From an uncultured Acidobacteriia bacterium (GTDB lineage Bacteria > Acidobacteriota > Terriglobia > Bryobacterales > Bryobacteraceae): a stretch of 64,000 bases of DNA. The stretch's first letter is position 1; each line of letters opens with the position of its first letter. The stretch spans positions 1-64,000 of the forward strand of contig CAINNJ010000019.1 in assembly GCA_903851195.1 (NCBI GenBank), in the 5' to 3' direction. The notes below the pieces were generated by a model, which did no database searches, was not told the DNA's origin, and was given only the letters and a program-made list of their open reading frames with translations. The position numbers and the translations under genes were made by a program. This document shows positions 38,007 to 47,121 of the stretch, piece by piece.

Positions 38007-38462
38007 TTATTCGAACTGAATCTGGGCAATAATCAGGGTCGGCAGAGCCTGATTCCACGTCTCCGGAATGGTGTCGAAAGGCAGCCGGAAAGACTTGGTC
38101 TCACCGGGCGCCAGCGAACCGCTCCGCCCCCCGACAACCAGCGCGCGCTCGCGCGCAATCTCGATGCCCGAGTAATTGCTGAACACACAGGTCACCTCCG
38201 CCAGTTTCACGGTCCGGTTGCCTTTATTCGAAATCTGCCCGAGAATTTCGATCAGCCGCGCGTTCACATAGCTCTCGGACGCCTGCATATGGACGTCGGC
38301 CAGCGCCAGTTGTCCCAGATACGCGCGGGCTTCCTGCGTCAGTTTCGGCGGCGCGGCCTGCTGTTCCTTCTGGCCAAAGGTGAGCCAGCCAAAAACACCC
38401 ATGATCAAAATACCCGCCAGGCCAATCACAATGCCCGCGGGCGAGATTTTAACGTCCGGCAA
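38007..38462 (-). CDS. Hypothetical single-pass membrane protein
   Basis: 151 residues. One membrane helix (about 9-29: GIVIGLAGILIMGVFGWLTF) followed by a beta-rich extracytoplasmic domain with an FxLYD-like organisation (ARLIEILGQISNKGNRTVKLAEVTCVFSN; LAPGETKSFRLPFDTIP). It overlaps the tldE start by 14 bases and is probably the last gene of the tldD-tldE operon. Function unknown. Confidence 0.75.
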   Translation of the reverse strand: MPDVKISPAGIVIGLAGILIMGVFGWLTFGQKEQQAAPPKLTQEARAYLGQLALADVHMQASESYVNARLIEILGQISNKGNRTVKLAEVTCVFSNYSGIEIARERALVVGGRSGSLAPGETKSFRLPFDTIPETWNQALPTLIIAQIQFE

Positions 38463-39801
38463 CAGTCATCTCTCCGATCATCACGGTTGGCGCCGAAATC
38501 GAGCCGCGGAAATCCAGATCGTTCCCGATCTCCGCAATGCCGTTCAGCATCTCCTGGAGCGTGCTCGCGATCGTCACTTCGGACACCGGAAAGGCCAGTT
38601 CGCCGTCTTTGATCCAGATCCCCACGGCGCCGCGCGAGTAATCTCCCGTTACGGTATTGACACCGCTGCCGATCAGTTCGGTCACGAAAAAACCGTTCTT
38701 CACGCCGCGCAGAATCTCGTCGGGCGATTTTTCTCCGGCTTCGAGGAAGAAATTGTGGTGGCCGATGCCGGCATTGCCCGTGATCCCGCGCGCCGCATTG
38801 CCCGTCGTCTTCATCCCGAGCTTCCGCGCCGTATAGGTGTTCAGCAGGTAGTTCTTAAAAACGCCGCGCTCGATCACCGGCGTGCGGCGCGACGGCACGC
38901 CTTCGTCGTCGAAAGGTTCCGACCCGAACAGCCCGGGAATGGTGCCGTCGTCGATCAGGGTAATGCGTTCGTCGGCGACTTTTTCGCCCAGTTTGCCGGC
39001 GAGGAAAGAAGCCTGACGATAGATCGCCCGGCCCTCCACGGCGTCGAACAGATTGCCCAGCAGACTCCTCGCGACCCGCGGTTCGAAGATCACCGAAACC
39101 TTCTGCGTGTCCACCTTCACGGCGCCCAAGCGTCTCACCGCCCGTTCCGCCGCCTTCCGCCCCACCGACTCCGCATCCTCCAGCCCCGCGAAGTTGCGCG
39201 CCATCGTATACCAGAAGTCGCGCTCCATACTCTCCCCGGAGGTGGCGACCGGTACCGCCGAGAGCGAGCAGTACGTCCACCGATAGGAACCCGCGAACCC
39301 GCGCGAATTGGCGAACACGCGGCCGCCGATATTCGAGTCGAAAGCCCCGCCTTCGGAGTTCGTGATCCGCGGATCGAAAGCAAGCGCCGCCGCCTCCGCG
39401 CGTTTGGCCGCGTCGATCTTCAGTTCCGTCGGCAACCCGGCAACATCGTTAGAGAACAGGCGCAGATCCGTCTGCAGCGAGCCCAGTTCGTCGGCATCCG
39501 GCAGCGAAGCATGTGGATCTTCCGTGGTGACCGCCGCCAGATCGATGGCCGAGGACACCATGTACCGGATGCCTTCCGGTGTCAGGTCCGACGTATACGA
39601 CGACCCCATGCGCCGCCCGATCAGAACGCGCACACCAGCGCCCCGCGAGCCTGCCTCTTTCAGCGTTTCGAGTTCGCCCATCCGCACAGTGGCCGAGAAC
39701 TCCTCGCCGTTGGAGATGGTGCACTCCGCATCCGTGGCGCCCGCCTCGCGCGCCTGCCGGATCACGGATTCTGCAATTTCAGGTAAAGCGTCAAACGTCA
39801 A
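38449..39801 (-). CDS. pmbA: TldE/PmbA-family metalloprotease subunit
   Basis: 450 residues, typical length. Features: ARECTI-like N-terminal region (AREAGATDAECTISNGEEF), GAGVRVLIGRRMGSSYTSDL, FDDEGVPSRRTPVIERGVFKNYL, NTYTARKLGMKTTGNA and GVNTVTGDYSRGAVGIWI. PmbA/TldE lacks the HExxxH of TldD and forms a heterodimer with it; the complex trims peptides in E. coli. Its ATG overlaps the tldD stop by four bases. Confidence 0.92.
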   Translation of the reverse strand: MTFDALPEIAESVIRQAREAGATDAECTISNGEEFSATVRMGELETLKEAGSRGAGVRVLIGRRMGSSYTSDLTPEGIRYMVSSAIDLAAVTTEDPHASLPDADELGSLQTDLRLFSNDVAGLPTELKIDAAKRAEAAALAFDPRITNSEGGAFDSNIGGRVFANSRGFAGSYRWTYCSLSAVPVATSGESMERDFWYTMARNFAGLEDAESVGRKAAERAVRRLGAVKVDTQKVSVIFEPRVARSLLGNLFDAVEGRAIYRQASFLAGKLGEKVADERITLIDDGTIPGLFGSEPFDDEGVPSRRTPVIERGVFKNYLLNTYTARKLGMKTTGNAARGITGNAGIGHHNFFLEAGEKSPDEILRGVKNGFFVTELIGSGVNTVTGDYSRGAVGIWIKDGELAFPVSEVTIASTLQEMLNGIAEIGNDLDFRGSISAPTVMIGEMTVAGR

Positions 39802-41240
39802 GCGGTGCCCCCGACAGTCATACGATCAATGCGCACGGTGGGAATGCCGACGCCGACAGGAACGCTCTGGCCTTCCTTGCCGCATACTCCGATACCTTCG
39901 TCCAGCTTCAGGTCGTTGCCCACCATGCTGACATGCTTCATGGCCTCCGGACCGTTGCCGATCAGCGTGGCGTTCTTCACCGGCCGCGTCAGCTTGCCGT
40001 TCTCGATGAGATAGCTTTCCGAAGCGGAAAACACGAAGTTCCCGCTCGTAATGTCCACCTGCCCGCCCGCGAAATTGGCGCAATAAAGCCCGCGCGGCAC
40101 GGAGCGGATGATCTCTTCCGGATCGCTCTCACCCGCCAGCATGAACGTGTTCGTCATGCGCGGCATGGGGATGTGTTCGTAGCTCTCACGCCGGCCGCTG
40201 CCGGTCGGCGTCGCGCCCAGGATTCGGCTCGAAAGATTGTCCTGCAGATAGCCCCGCAGCACGCCATTTTCGATCAGCACGTTGCGCTGCGTCTGGTTGC
40301 CTTCGTCGTCCACGTTGAGCGAGCCGCGCCGCCCGCCGATGGTGCCATCGTCAATGATGGTGCAGAGGGGACTGGCGACCTGCTGCCCGATGCGCCCGCT
40401 GAACGCCGACACGCCTTTCCGGTTGAAATCCGCTTCGAGGCCGTGACCCACCGCCTCATGCAGCAGCACACCCGGCCACCCCGGCCCGAGCACCACGATC
40501 TGTTCGCCCGCCGGCGCATCCGCCGCGCCCAACTGCACAATCGCCTGACGCGCCGCTTCGGTGGCGAAATACTCGGGCGGCCGCTCCTTCTGGAACCACT
40601 CGAGCTCATAGCGCCCGCCGCCGCCCGCGTGGCCCTGCTGCGGCACGCCGTCGGCCTCTTTGGCGAGCGCGAGGACGCTCATGCGCGCCAGCGGCTGCCG
40701 GTCATAATTGAGGACGCCGTCGCTGGTGGCCACCAGCACTTGCCGCAGGTTGTCGGCATACGTGACCTGCACCTGAAAGATGCGCGAATCGTAACCGCGC
40801 GCGGCCCGGTCGGCCCGCTGCGCCAGTTCCACGCGCTCTTTGAAACCGGTCTCATTCGGCGCGGTCAGCACCGGATACAGATTTCGCTTCTGCCCCTCTT
40901 CGAGAGGCGTTTTCTCCACTTTGGCGGGCCCGGCCGCAATCATGGCGGCAACCTGCGCGGCGTGCCGGATCTTCTCCGGGCTCAGGTCGTCGGAATAGGC
41001 GTAGCCCGTTCGTTCCCCCGCAATCACACGCACTCCCACGCCGAGCGACACGCCCTGCGTGGCACTTTTCACGATCGATTCGTCGATGCTGATCGAACTC
41101 GTCGCGAGATATTCGAAGTACAGGTCGGCGTAGTCGCCACCACGCGACAACGCATCACCCAGGTAGTTTTCCAGATCCCGCCGCGTGATCCCGAACTTTA
41201 CGGCGAAAAAGGAATCGGAAAAGCTCATATCTATATTCAA
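39798..41240 (-). CDS. tldD: TldD-family zinc metalloprotease
   Basis: 480 residues. The catalytic motif HEAVGH lies in the block GPGWPGVLLHEAVGHGLEAD, and the downstream cysteine in RGLYCANFAGGQVD fits the third metal ligand region. FVFSASESYLIENGKLTRPVK is also typical. TldD partners with PmbA/TldE to degrade unfolded peptides or process modified peptides. An alternative start at Met5 is possible. First gene of a three-gene operon. Confidence 0.95.
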   Translation of the reverse strand: MNIDMSFSDSFFAVKFGITRRDLENYLGDALSRGGDYADLYFEYLATSSISIDESIVKSATQGVSLGVGVRVIAGERTGYAYSDDLSPEKIRHAAQVAAMIAAGPAKVEKTPLEEGQKRNLYPVLTAPNETGFKERVELAQRADRAARGYDSRIFQVQVTYADNLRQVLVATSDGVLNYDRQPLARMSVLALAKEADGVPQQGHAGGGGRYELEWFQKERPPEYFATEAARQAIVQLGAADAPAGEQIVVLGPGWPGVLLHEAVGHGLEADFNRKGVSAFSGRIGQQVASPLCTIIDDGTIGGRRGSLNVDDEGNQTQRNVLIENGVLRGYLQDNLSSRILGATPTGSGRRESYEHIPMPRMTNTFMLAGESDPEEIIRSVPRGLYCANFAGGQVDITSGNFVFSASESYLIENGKLTRPVKNATLIGNGPEAMKHVSMVGNDLKLDEGIGVCGKEGQSVPVGVGIPTVRIDRMTVGGTA

Positions 41241-41285
41241 TGTAGCAACATGTCCGGACGGCCTGCCGGATGAGAGAATATCGCT

Positions 41286-42050
41286 TTGAACCCTTTTTCA
41301 CTGCAAGGAAAGACTGCGCTGATCACCGGCGCCAGCCGCGGAATCGGCCTGGCCATCGCGCGAGGCATGCATGCCGCCGGGGCGAACGTCGTGCTCGCCG
41401 CACGCTCGAAGGACAAGCTGGAAGCTCTCGCGAAAGAGCTGAACGGCCGCGCCATCGAACTCGATATGACGAGTTCGGCGTCCATTCAGAATGCCGCGCG
41501 GGAAGCCGGCGACGTGGATATTCTGGCCAATGTCGCGGGCATGAATATCCGCAAGCGCTTCGAGGATTACACGCCGGAGCAGTACTCGCTCATCATGCAG
41601 ACCAACCTGCATGGCCTGTCGGAACTGACCCAGCTTGTCGGCAAAGCGATGATTACGCGCGGCAAAGGCGGCAAGATCGTGAACATCGGCAGCTTCACCA
41701 CCTTCACCGGCCTGCCGTACGTCTCGGTTTACGCCATGACCAAGGGCGCGGTAGGCCAGTTGACGAAAGTGCTCGCCGCCGAATGGGCGCCCTACGACAT
41801 TCAGGTGAACTGCATCGCGCCGGGCTTCATTCTGACCGATCTGAACCGCGCGATGTGGCAATCGGAAGCCATGGATGAATGGCGCAAGGGCATGCAAGCC
41901 ATCGACCGGCTCGGGACGCCGGAAGATATCGCGCCCGTCGCCGTGTTCCTCGCCTCGCCGGCCGCGAACTACATCAACGGACAGGTAATTGCGGTGGATG
42001 GCGGCGCAACGACAACCGCGAAATGGCCCGTGCCCCCGCCGTCAGCCTAG
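41286..42050 (+). CDS. Short-chain dehydrogenase/reductase (SDR)
   Basis: 254 residues from a TTG start. Classical SDR: TGASRGIG near residue 14, DVDILANVAG, IVNIGSFTTFTG with the catalytic Ser and YAMTK with catalytic Tyr and Lys, then NCIAPGFILTDL and a C-terminal YINGQVIAVDGG. NAD(P)-dependent alcohol/ketone conversion; similar proteins include gluconate 5-dehydrogenases, but the substrate is not certain. It abuts the next gene with no gap. Confidence 0.92.
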   Translation: MNPFSLQGKTALITGASRGIGLAIARGMHAAGANVVLAARSKDKLEALAKELNGRAIELDMTSSASIQNAAREAGDVDILANVAGMNIRKRFEDYTPEQYSLIMQTNLHGLSELTQLVGKAMITRGKGGKIVNIGSFTTFTGLPYVSVYAMTKGAVGQLTKVLAAEWAPYDIQVNCIAPGFILTDLNRAMWQSEAMDEWRKGMQAIDRLGTPEDIAPVAVFLASPAANYINGQVIAVDGGATTTAKWPVPPPSA

Positions 42051-42911
42051 ATGCGCGGGGCGTGGCTCATCCCGGTGATGGTGGTGGTGGCGGGCGCCCA
42101 GCAAGGCGCGCCTGCTGTCGAATACACCTGCCCCATGGATCCGGATGTGCGTTCGAAGACGCCCGGGAAGTGCCCGCGCTGCGGCATGGCGCTGGAAGCG
42201 GGAATTCAGCAGCCGATGGAATACGGTCTGAATCTGACCGTCAACCCACCCCAGGTGCCCGCCGGGGAGCCGGTCGAGCTGAGCTTCGAACTGATCGACC
42301 CGCGAACTCATCGGCGCGCCACAAAGTTTGAAGTGGTGCACGAAAAGTTCTTCCATCTGTTCCTGGTGAGCGCGGATCTGGAAACATTCGTTCATGACCA
42401 TCCGGTGCTCGGCGTGGACGGCGTCTTCCGTTACCGGACCACCCTGCCGAAACCGGGCATCTATCGCCTGCTGGCGGATTGCTATCCGGCCGGCGGCACG
42501 CCGCAGTTGCTGCCGCGTTATCTCACGACGGCAGGCTACGACAAGTCGATTGCGGAATCGGTCGGCAATCCTGCCCCGGATCTGGCTCCCAAAACCGCCA
42601 CGAATCTGACGATTGCGCTGAAAATGGACCCGCCGGACCCGGTCCCCGGCCGTAAGACGATGCTCTTCTTCACCTTGTCACCGGGCGAAGGGCTCGAACC
42701 GTACCTCGGCGCCTGGGGGCATCTGCTGGCCGCCGGCAGCGATCTGGTCGAGGGCATCCACGAGCACCCCATCTACGCGGACGGTAAGCCGGAAGTGCAG
42801 TTCAACGTTTTCTTCCCGCGCGCCGGCATGTACCGCGTCTGGGTGCAGTTTCAACGGAATGGCGTGGTCAATACGGCCGCTTTCACCATTCCGGTGAAGG
42901 AACTTCGGTAG
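42051..42911 (+). CDS. Heavy-metal-binding-domain protein, exported
   Basis: 286 residues. Short hydrophobic signal-like start, then a heavy-metal-binding domain (YTCPMDPDVRS..GKCPRCGMAL, about 25-48) of the type found in copper-handling proteins. The rest is beta-rich with HxH-containing segments (FVHDHPVL; GIHEHPIYADG) that could bind metal, and ends in an Ig-like strand set. It begins directly after the SDR stop. It probably handles copper or another metal in the periplasm; a specific role is not known. Confidence 0.8.
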   Translation: MRGAWLIPVMVVVAGAQQGAPAVEYTCPMDPDVRSKTPGKCPRCGMALEAGIQQPMEYGLNLTVNPPQVPAGEPVELSFELIDPRTHRRATKFEVVHEKFFHLFLVSADLETFVHDHPVLGVDGVFRYRTTLPKPGIYRLLADCYPAGGTPQLLPRYLTTAGYDKSIAESVGNPAPDLAPKTATNLTIALKMDPPDPVPGRKTMLFFTLSPGEGLEPYLGAWGHLLAAGSDLVEGIHEHPIYADGKPEVQFNVFFPRAGMYRVWVQFQRNGVVNTAAFTIPVKELR

Positions 42912-43136
42912 CTGCGAACCCTGCCCCGTTCGCTTGAGATAGTCGCACTTGTTTTGTGCCGCACACTCGACACAGATGTTCCATTACTATCAATTCGGCC
43001 CGCGCGGCCGTTCTCTACTTAATCTTAAATGTGTGGATTTTGCCGGTTTAGGGGTCAAAATCTCGATATCGGGAGTCTCAGTTGGCTTTGAATATCTTAC
43101 TAATGTAAACTGGTCTGGCGCTCAGGAGGCCGCGAG
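42912..43136 (+). promoter_or_regulatory. AT-richer upstream region of the kinase gene
   Basis: Noticeably AT-richer than the surrounding coding DNA. It contains TTGAAT/TATCTT-like promoter elements near 43088-43099 and a near-ideal AGGAGG at 43124-43129, seven bases before the kinase ATG. An open frame running through it is not protein-like. Confidence 0.5.
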
Positions 43137-44300
43137 ATGTCGAGTTTTGACGGGTGGGAACCAATACAAGATTCAGGTGATCCACCTCGGGAAAAGATCC
43201 TCGGCCGCGGGGGCCAAGGAACGGTCTATTTGGTCCGCAGCCCCGAACGGGTTCAGCAGAGACGAAGAGCAGCAGAAGAACTGAGAAAACAGCTGAGCGA
43301 GGCAACCGCCAAAATCCAGCATAGAGACGTAGACTTTTCGAGGTTCGCGCAGACAATTACGTCCCTCGGAGCGACGGATCCGAGTACTTCCTTGGGCGCG
43401 TTAAAGCATTTCAACATTAAATCTGGCGATCAACAGGAGGACGAGCAGGCAATCGGAAGGTTGAAGGCAGAAGTACAGGCACTATCAGCCCTCAGGAACA
43501 ATCGGTCGGTTCTTAAATTGCTACACGCAAACGTTTCCGAACGTTTCATCGTGACTGAATATCATCCGTCGGGAACCCTGGACAAACACTTGAATCGTTA
43601 TCGGGGGAATGCGTTGGCGGCACTCGAGGCGTTCAGCCCTTTGGTGGACGCGGTTTGGGAGATTCATAAACAACAGATTATCCACCGCGACATAAAGCCC
43701 GAGAATATTTTCGTCGCAGAGTCAGGTGAGCTTGTACTTGGTGATTTCGGGATCGTATTCTTCCAGGAGTCGTCTGGAGACCGCTTGACCAGAACCGTGG
43801 AGCGGGTGGGAAGCCACGAATGGATGCCCCCTTGGGCTTATCCCCGTGTACGTTTAGAAGCAGGCGAAGTGGGGGCTGCACTCGACCTCTTTCCCCTCGC
43901 CAAGATCTTGTGGTCAATGATTGCCGGACGGAACGGCTTTCCTTTTTGGGAGCACAGACGAGACGAAACCAATCTGGAGCGGCTTTTCCCGAGAGATCCA
44001 GCAATGCCGCTTGTCAATAGAATCCTGGATAAATACGTTGTTAGGGAGCAGGTGGAATGCGACCTCTCCGCTTATACCTTTCGGGCACGCGTTGACGATT
44101 TGATCAGACAGCTTAAAGGCAATGCGGGAGGTTCACGGCTTATCGAATCGTCGACCTGGCCTTGTGGAGTATGCGCTGCCGGGGTCTACAAACAGATCTC
44201 GGCATCAATCCCAGGTATAATTCCAGGCCCGGGTGCCGAGCGCATCCCCTTTTCCGTATATAAATGCGACAATTGCGGAAATGCTCAACTCTTCGGATAG
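43137..44300 (+). CDS. Serine/threonine protein kinase with C-terminal zinc-ribbon-like end
   Basis: 387 residues. Gly-rich loop GRGGQGTVYLV (about 23-33), ATP lysine in ALKHF (Lys90) after an unusual charged insert of about 55 residues, catalytic loop HRDIKPEN (183-190) and DFG (203-205), all intact. The C-terminus has CGVCAAG and CDNCGN, a zinc-ribbon pair, then stops. No membrane helix, so likely cytoplasmic. Codon use and base composition are more AT-rich than neighbours, suggesting horizontal acquisition. The target is unknown. Confidence 0.88.
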   Translation: MSSFDGWEPIQDSGDPPREKILGRGGQGTVYLVRSPERVQQRRRAAEELRKQLSEATAKIQHRDVDFSRFAQTITSLGATDPSTSLGALKHFNIKSGDQQEDEQAIGRLKAEVQALSALRNNRSVLKLLHANVSERFIVTEYHPSGTLDKHLNRYRGNALAALEAFSPLVDAVWEIHKQQIIHRDIKPENIFVAESGELVLGDFGIVFFQESSGDRLTRTVERVGSHEWMPPWAYPRVRLEAGEVGAALDLFPLAKILWSMIAGRNGFPFWEHRRDETNLERLFPRDPAMPLVNRILDKYVVREQVECDLSAYTFRARVDDLIRQLKGNAGGSRLIESSTWPCGVCAAGVYKQISASIPGIIPGPGAERIPFSVYKCDNCGNAQLFG

Positions 44301-44446
44301 ACAACGCTGAGAGTATTTTAGACACAGGCCGCGAACGAGTTCGGAACGAGCGGGACAGGTTGCTCGGCCCCGCAGCTCGGGTCCGGCTAACCGGGTTAAA
44401 CCAGAAAGACCTTCGCAAGCGCAAGGGTCAGCTCATGCTTTTCTAA
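44264..44446 (+). pseudogene. Possible frameshifted C-terminal extension of the kinase
   Basis: A second frame overlaps the kinase end and stays open for 60 residues, with protein-like charged helical content (RIDNAESILDTGRERVRNE) up to a stop just before the next gene. If a single base were gained near 44296 the kinase would read ..AQLF-RIDNAES... This suggests either a frameshift in the kinase gene or a chance overlapping frame. Confidence 0.35.
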
Positions 44447-44452
44447 GCCCGC

Positions 44453-45406
44453 CTACCCCGCCAGCCCCGGCACGCCGCCCGCGCTTTTCGCCGCACGCAC
44501 CGCCCGAATCACCGCCATCGCGAGTACCTCAGCCGCCGCGACGCCCACCGCATCCACGTTCGCGCTCTCTTTCCCCAGCGAAATCGCAAACGTCATATCG
44601 CCATCCGCCATCGTGTTCACCGGCGAAATGGTCCGCGCGACGCCCAGACTCGCCAGCGCCGCTACTTTATTCACCTGCACCTTGTCCAGCCGCGCATTCG
44701 TCGCAATCACCGCCAGCGTGGTGTTGCCCCGGAACGGAGCGGCCTCCGGCAATCCGTGCCGCATCGCGGCCGCCGAGTTGACGAACTCCCGGCTCCCTGG
44801 CGCCTTCCGTGCCCCGGCGAGAATCCGGCCATTCTGCGGATCGATCACGTCGCCCAGAGCGTTGACCGCCACCAGCGCCGCCACCATCACGCCCGAACCC
44901 AGCGTCAGCGACGCACTGCCGATGCCGCTCTTCATGGCCTGTTTCATCCCAAAGATCTTGCCGACCGTCGCGCCCGTGCCCGCGCCCACATTCCCTTCCG
45001 CGACCGCCGCGTCGCTGGCCGCCAGCGCCGCCTTCTCGCCCATCTCCCGCCCTGGCCGCACATCGGCCCGCCCGATCGCGAGATCGTACAGAATCGCCCC
45101 CGGCACAATCGGCACACGCGCGACGCCTGTGTCGAAACCGATCCCGCGTTTTTCCAGCACCCGGCGCACGCCGGAAGACGCTTCCAGACCGAACGCACTG
45201 CCCCCCGAAAGTACGATGGCATGCACATGCGGCGCAACATGACCGGGATTCAAAGCTTCCAGTTCGCACGACCCCGTGGCGGAACCCCGCACATCCACGC
45301 CACCCACCGCGTCAACGCCGCACAGGATTACCGTACAGCCCGTCAGCGCTTCGCCGTCCGTGGCATGACCGACCAGAATTCCCGGGATGTCCGTTAAACC
45401 CTTCAT
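44453..45406 (-). CDS. P1-family (DmpA-like) peptidase
   Basis: 317 residues. N-terminal IPGILVGHATD, LSGGSAFGLEASSGV, GAGTGATVGK, and FRGNTTLAVIATNA containing the Thr used as autoproteolytic N-terminal nucleophile in DmpA-type enzymes. These self-cleave into two chains and act as L-aminopeptidases or D-esterases/amidases. No signal peptide. Divergent from the mlaEFD operon across 70 bases. Confidence 0.9.
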   Translation of the reverse strand: MKGLTDIPGILVGHATDGEALTGCTVILCGVDAVGGVDVRGSATGSCELEALNPGHVAPHVHAIVLSGGSAFGLEASSGVRRVLEKRGIGFDTGVARVPIVPGAILYDLAIGRADVRPGREMGEKAALAASDAAVAEGNVGAGTGATVGKIFGMKQAMKSGIGSASLTLGSGVMVAALVAVNALGDVIDPQNGRILAGARKAPGSREFVNSAAAMRHGLPEAAPFRGNTTLAVIATNARLDKVQVNKVAALASLGVARTISPVNTMADGDMTFAISLGKESANVDAVGVAAAEVLAMAVIRAVRAAKSAGGVPGLAG

Positions 45407-45476
45407 GGGATCACTCGTATGCTAGCATCGGTTTCGTAGACACAGGCATCGAAAGAACAGCAAACCACTTACAACA

Positions 45477-46241
45477 GTGTTCGACTTTCTGAAGGGCCCG
45501 ATACTGGCGATCCAGGACTTCTACCTGCTCACGGGCCGGGCGCTTCGTAACGTCACCCGTAAACCGCACTATCTCGACGACATCAAGCTGCAGATGGACT
45601 CTCTCGGAGTCGGCAGTATGCCCATCGTGCTGCTCACCGGATTCTTCTCCGGCGCGGTGATGGCGCTCCAGATGGGCCGTGCGCTCCAGCAATACGGGCA
45701 GACCGGCCGCACCGGCACCGTCGTGTCCATCATCCTCGTGCGGGAACTCGGCCCGGTGCTGACCTCCCTGATGGTCGCGGGGCGCAACGCGTCCGGCATC
45801 GCCAGCGAACTCGGCTCCATGAAAGTGACCGAGCAGATCGATGCCATGCGCGCGCTCGGCACGGACCCGGTACAGAAACTCGTCACTCCCCGTATGATCG
45901 CCATCGCCATCATGCTGCCCTGCCTGACGGTGATTGACGATGCAGTCGGCATGCTGGGCGGCTGGATCATCGGAAAACTGATCTACGATCTCGACTGGGC
46001 CCAATACTGGTCGCAATGCTGGCGCGCTCTGCTGTGGAGCGACGTGGTCCAGGGTCTGCTCAAGCCCTTCGTCTATTCGTTCGTCATTTCGCTGATCGGC
46101 TGCTTTTATGGCCTGCGCGCGTCGGGCGGCACCCAGGGCGTCGGCAAAGCGACCACCCAGGCCATGGTTGCGGCCTCCGTCGCCATTCTGGTTCTGAACC
46201 TCTTCATGGGCCTGATCTTCGTCAAGTATTCGGGGAACTGA
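45477..46241 (+). CDS. mlaE: MlaE-family ABC transporter permease
   Basis: 254 residues from a GTG start. MlaE signature: FFSGAVMALQMGRALQQYG, LVRELGPVLTSLMVAGRNASGIASELG, MKVTEQIDAMRALGTDP, and LIGCFYGLRASGGTQGVG, with five to six membrane helices. It forms the inner-membrane channel of an MCE system moving phospholipid between the membranes. It overlaps the ATPase start by one base. Confidence 0.95.
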   Translation: MFDFLKGPILAIQDFYLLTGRALRNVTRKPHYLDDIKLQMDSLGVGSMPIVLLTGFFSGAVMALQMGRALQQYGQTGRTGTVVSIILVRELGPVLTSLMVAGRNASGIASELGSMKVTEQIDAMRALGTDPVQKLVTPRMIAIAIMLPCLTVIDDAVGMLGGWIIGKLIYDLDWAQYWSQCWRALLWSDVVQGLLKPFVYSFVISLIGCFYGLRASGGTQGVGKATTQAMVAASVAILVLNLFMGLIFVKYSGN

Positions 46242-47098
46242 TGAGCGAAGCTTCTTCTCCGTCGGCTTCCCAGTCTCCCGGCCAAAGCCTGCTTCGCTTC
46301 GAAGGCGTCAGCGTCGTCTTTGACGACGATACTCGCGCGCTCGACAAACTTTCGTTCGACGTCAAAGAAGGCGAAACACGCATCATCCTCGGCGCGGCCG
46401 GCAGCGGCAAAACCGTGCTCCTCAAGACCGCCATGGGCCTGAATCGCGCCTCGGAGGGGCGGGTTTTTCTCTTTGGCGAAGACGTCACCAGGAAGCCCGA
46501 ACAGGAGTTGTTCGCCCTGCGCGCCCGCCTCGGCATGCTGTTTCAGGACAGCGCCCTGTTCGATTCCATGACGATCGCGCAGAATGTCGCCTATCCCCTG
46601 CTGAATCAGACGGCGAACCGCATGCCGCGCGACAGGATGGAACCCGCCGTGCGGGATTCCCTGCGCTTCGTGGAGCTCGAACATACTCTCGATAAGTACC
46701 CGAGCGAACTTTCAGGCGGCATGCGCCGTCGCGTGGCCATCGCCCGCGCGGTGGTCACCAAACCGCCGCTGCTCCTTTACGATTCGCCCACCGCGGGTCT
46801 CGACCCGATCACGGCCCACACCATCATGGCCCTCATCATCAAGGAACGCGATGTGGACAATACGACGGCTTTGGTGGTGACGCACCGCTATCAGGACGGC
46901 AACCTGGTGACGAACTTCCGGTACAATCCGGAAAGTGGCCGGCTCGACCCGGCCGGCGATTCGGGCACCAATACCATCTATATGGTCCTGCGTGAGGGCC
47001 GTCTGGTTTTTGAGGGAAAACAACAGGCGCTGGAAGCCTGCACGGACCCGTATATTTCGAAATTCGTCAAGCGTCCGGAAAAGGAGTCCGCGGCGTAA
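46241..47098 (+). CDS. mlaF: MlaF-type ABC transporter ATP-binding protein
   Basis: 285 residues. Walker A GAAGSGKT (about residues 50-57), Q-loop FQDSALFDS, signature LSGGMRRRVAIARA, Walker B LLLYDSPTAGLDP, and a switch histidine in VVTHR. About 30 extra C-terminal residues with NP..GRLDPAGDS insert beyond the usual core. It energises MlaE. The start lies directly at the mlaE stop. Confidence 0.95.
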   Translation: MSEASSPSASQSPGQSLLRFEGVSVVFDDDTRALDKLSFDVKEGETRIILGAAGSGKTVLLKTAMGLNRASEGRVFLFGEDVTRKPEQELFALRARLGMLFQDSALFDSMTIAQNVAYPLLNQTANRMPRDRMEPAVRDSLRFVELEHTLDKYPSELSGGMRRRVAIARAVVTKPPLLLYDSPTAGLDPITAHTIMALIIKERDVDNTTALVVTHRYQDGNLVTNFRYNPESGRLDPAGDSGTNTIYMVLREGRLVFEGKQQALEACTDPYISKFVKRPEKESAA

Positions 47099-47121
47099 GA
47101 ACCGGCGGCGCAAGAGAGACT

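Noticed and set aside
39579-41273. 564-residue plus-strand open frame
   Set aside because: Antisense of tldD, which has an intact HEAVGH motif.
42949-43284. 111-residue plus-strand frame overlapping the kinase start
   Set aside because: The kinase frame has AGGAGG and complete kinase motifs; this frame has neither a good start signal nor a domain.
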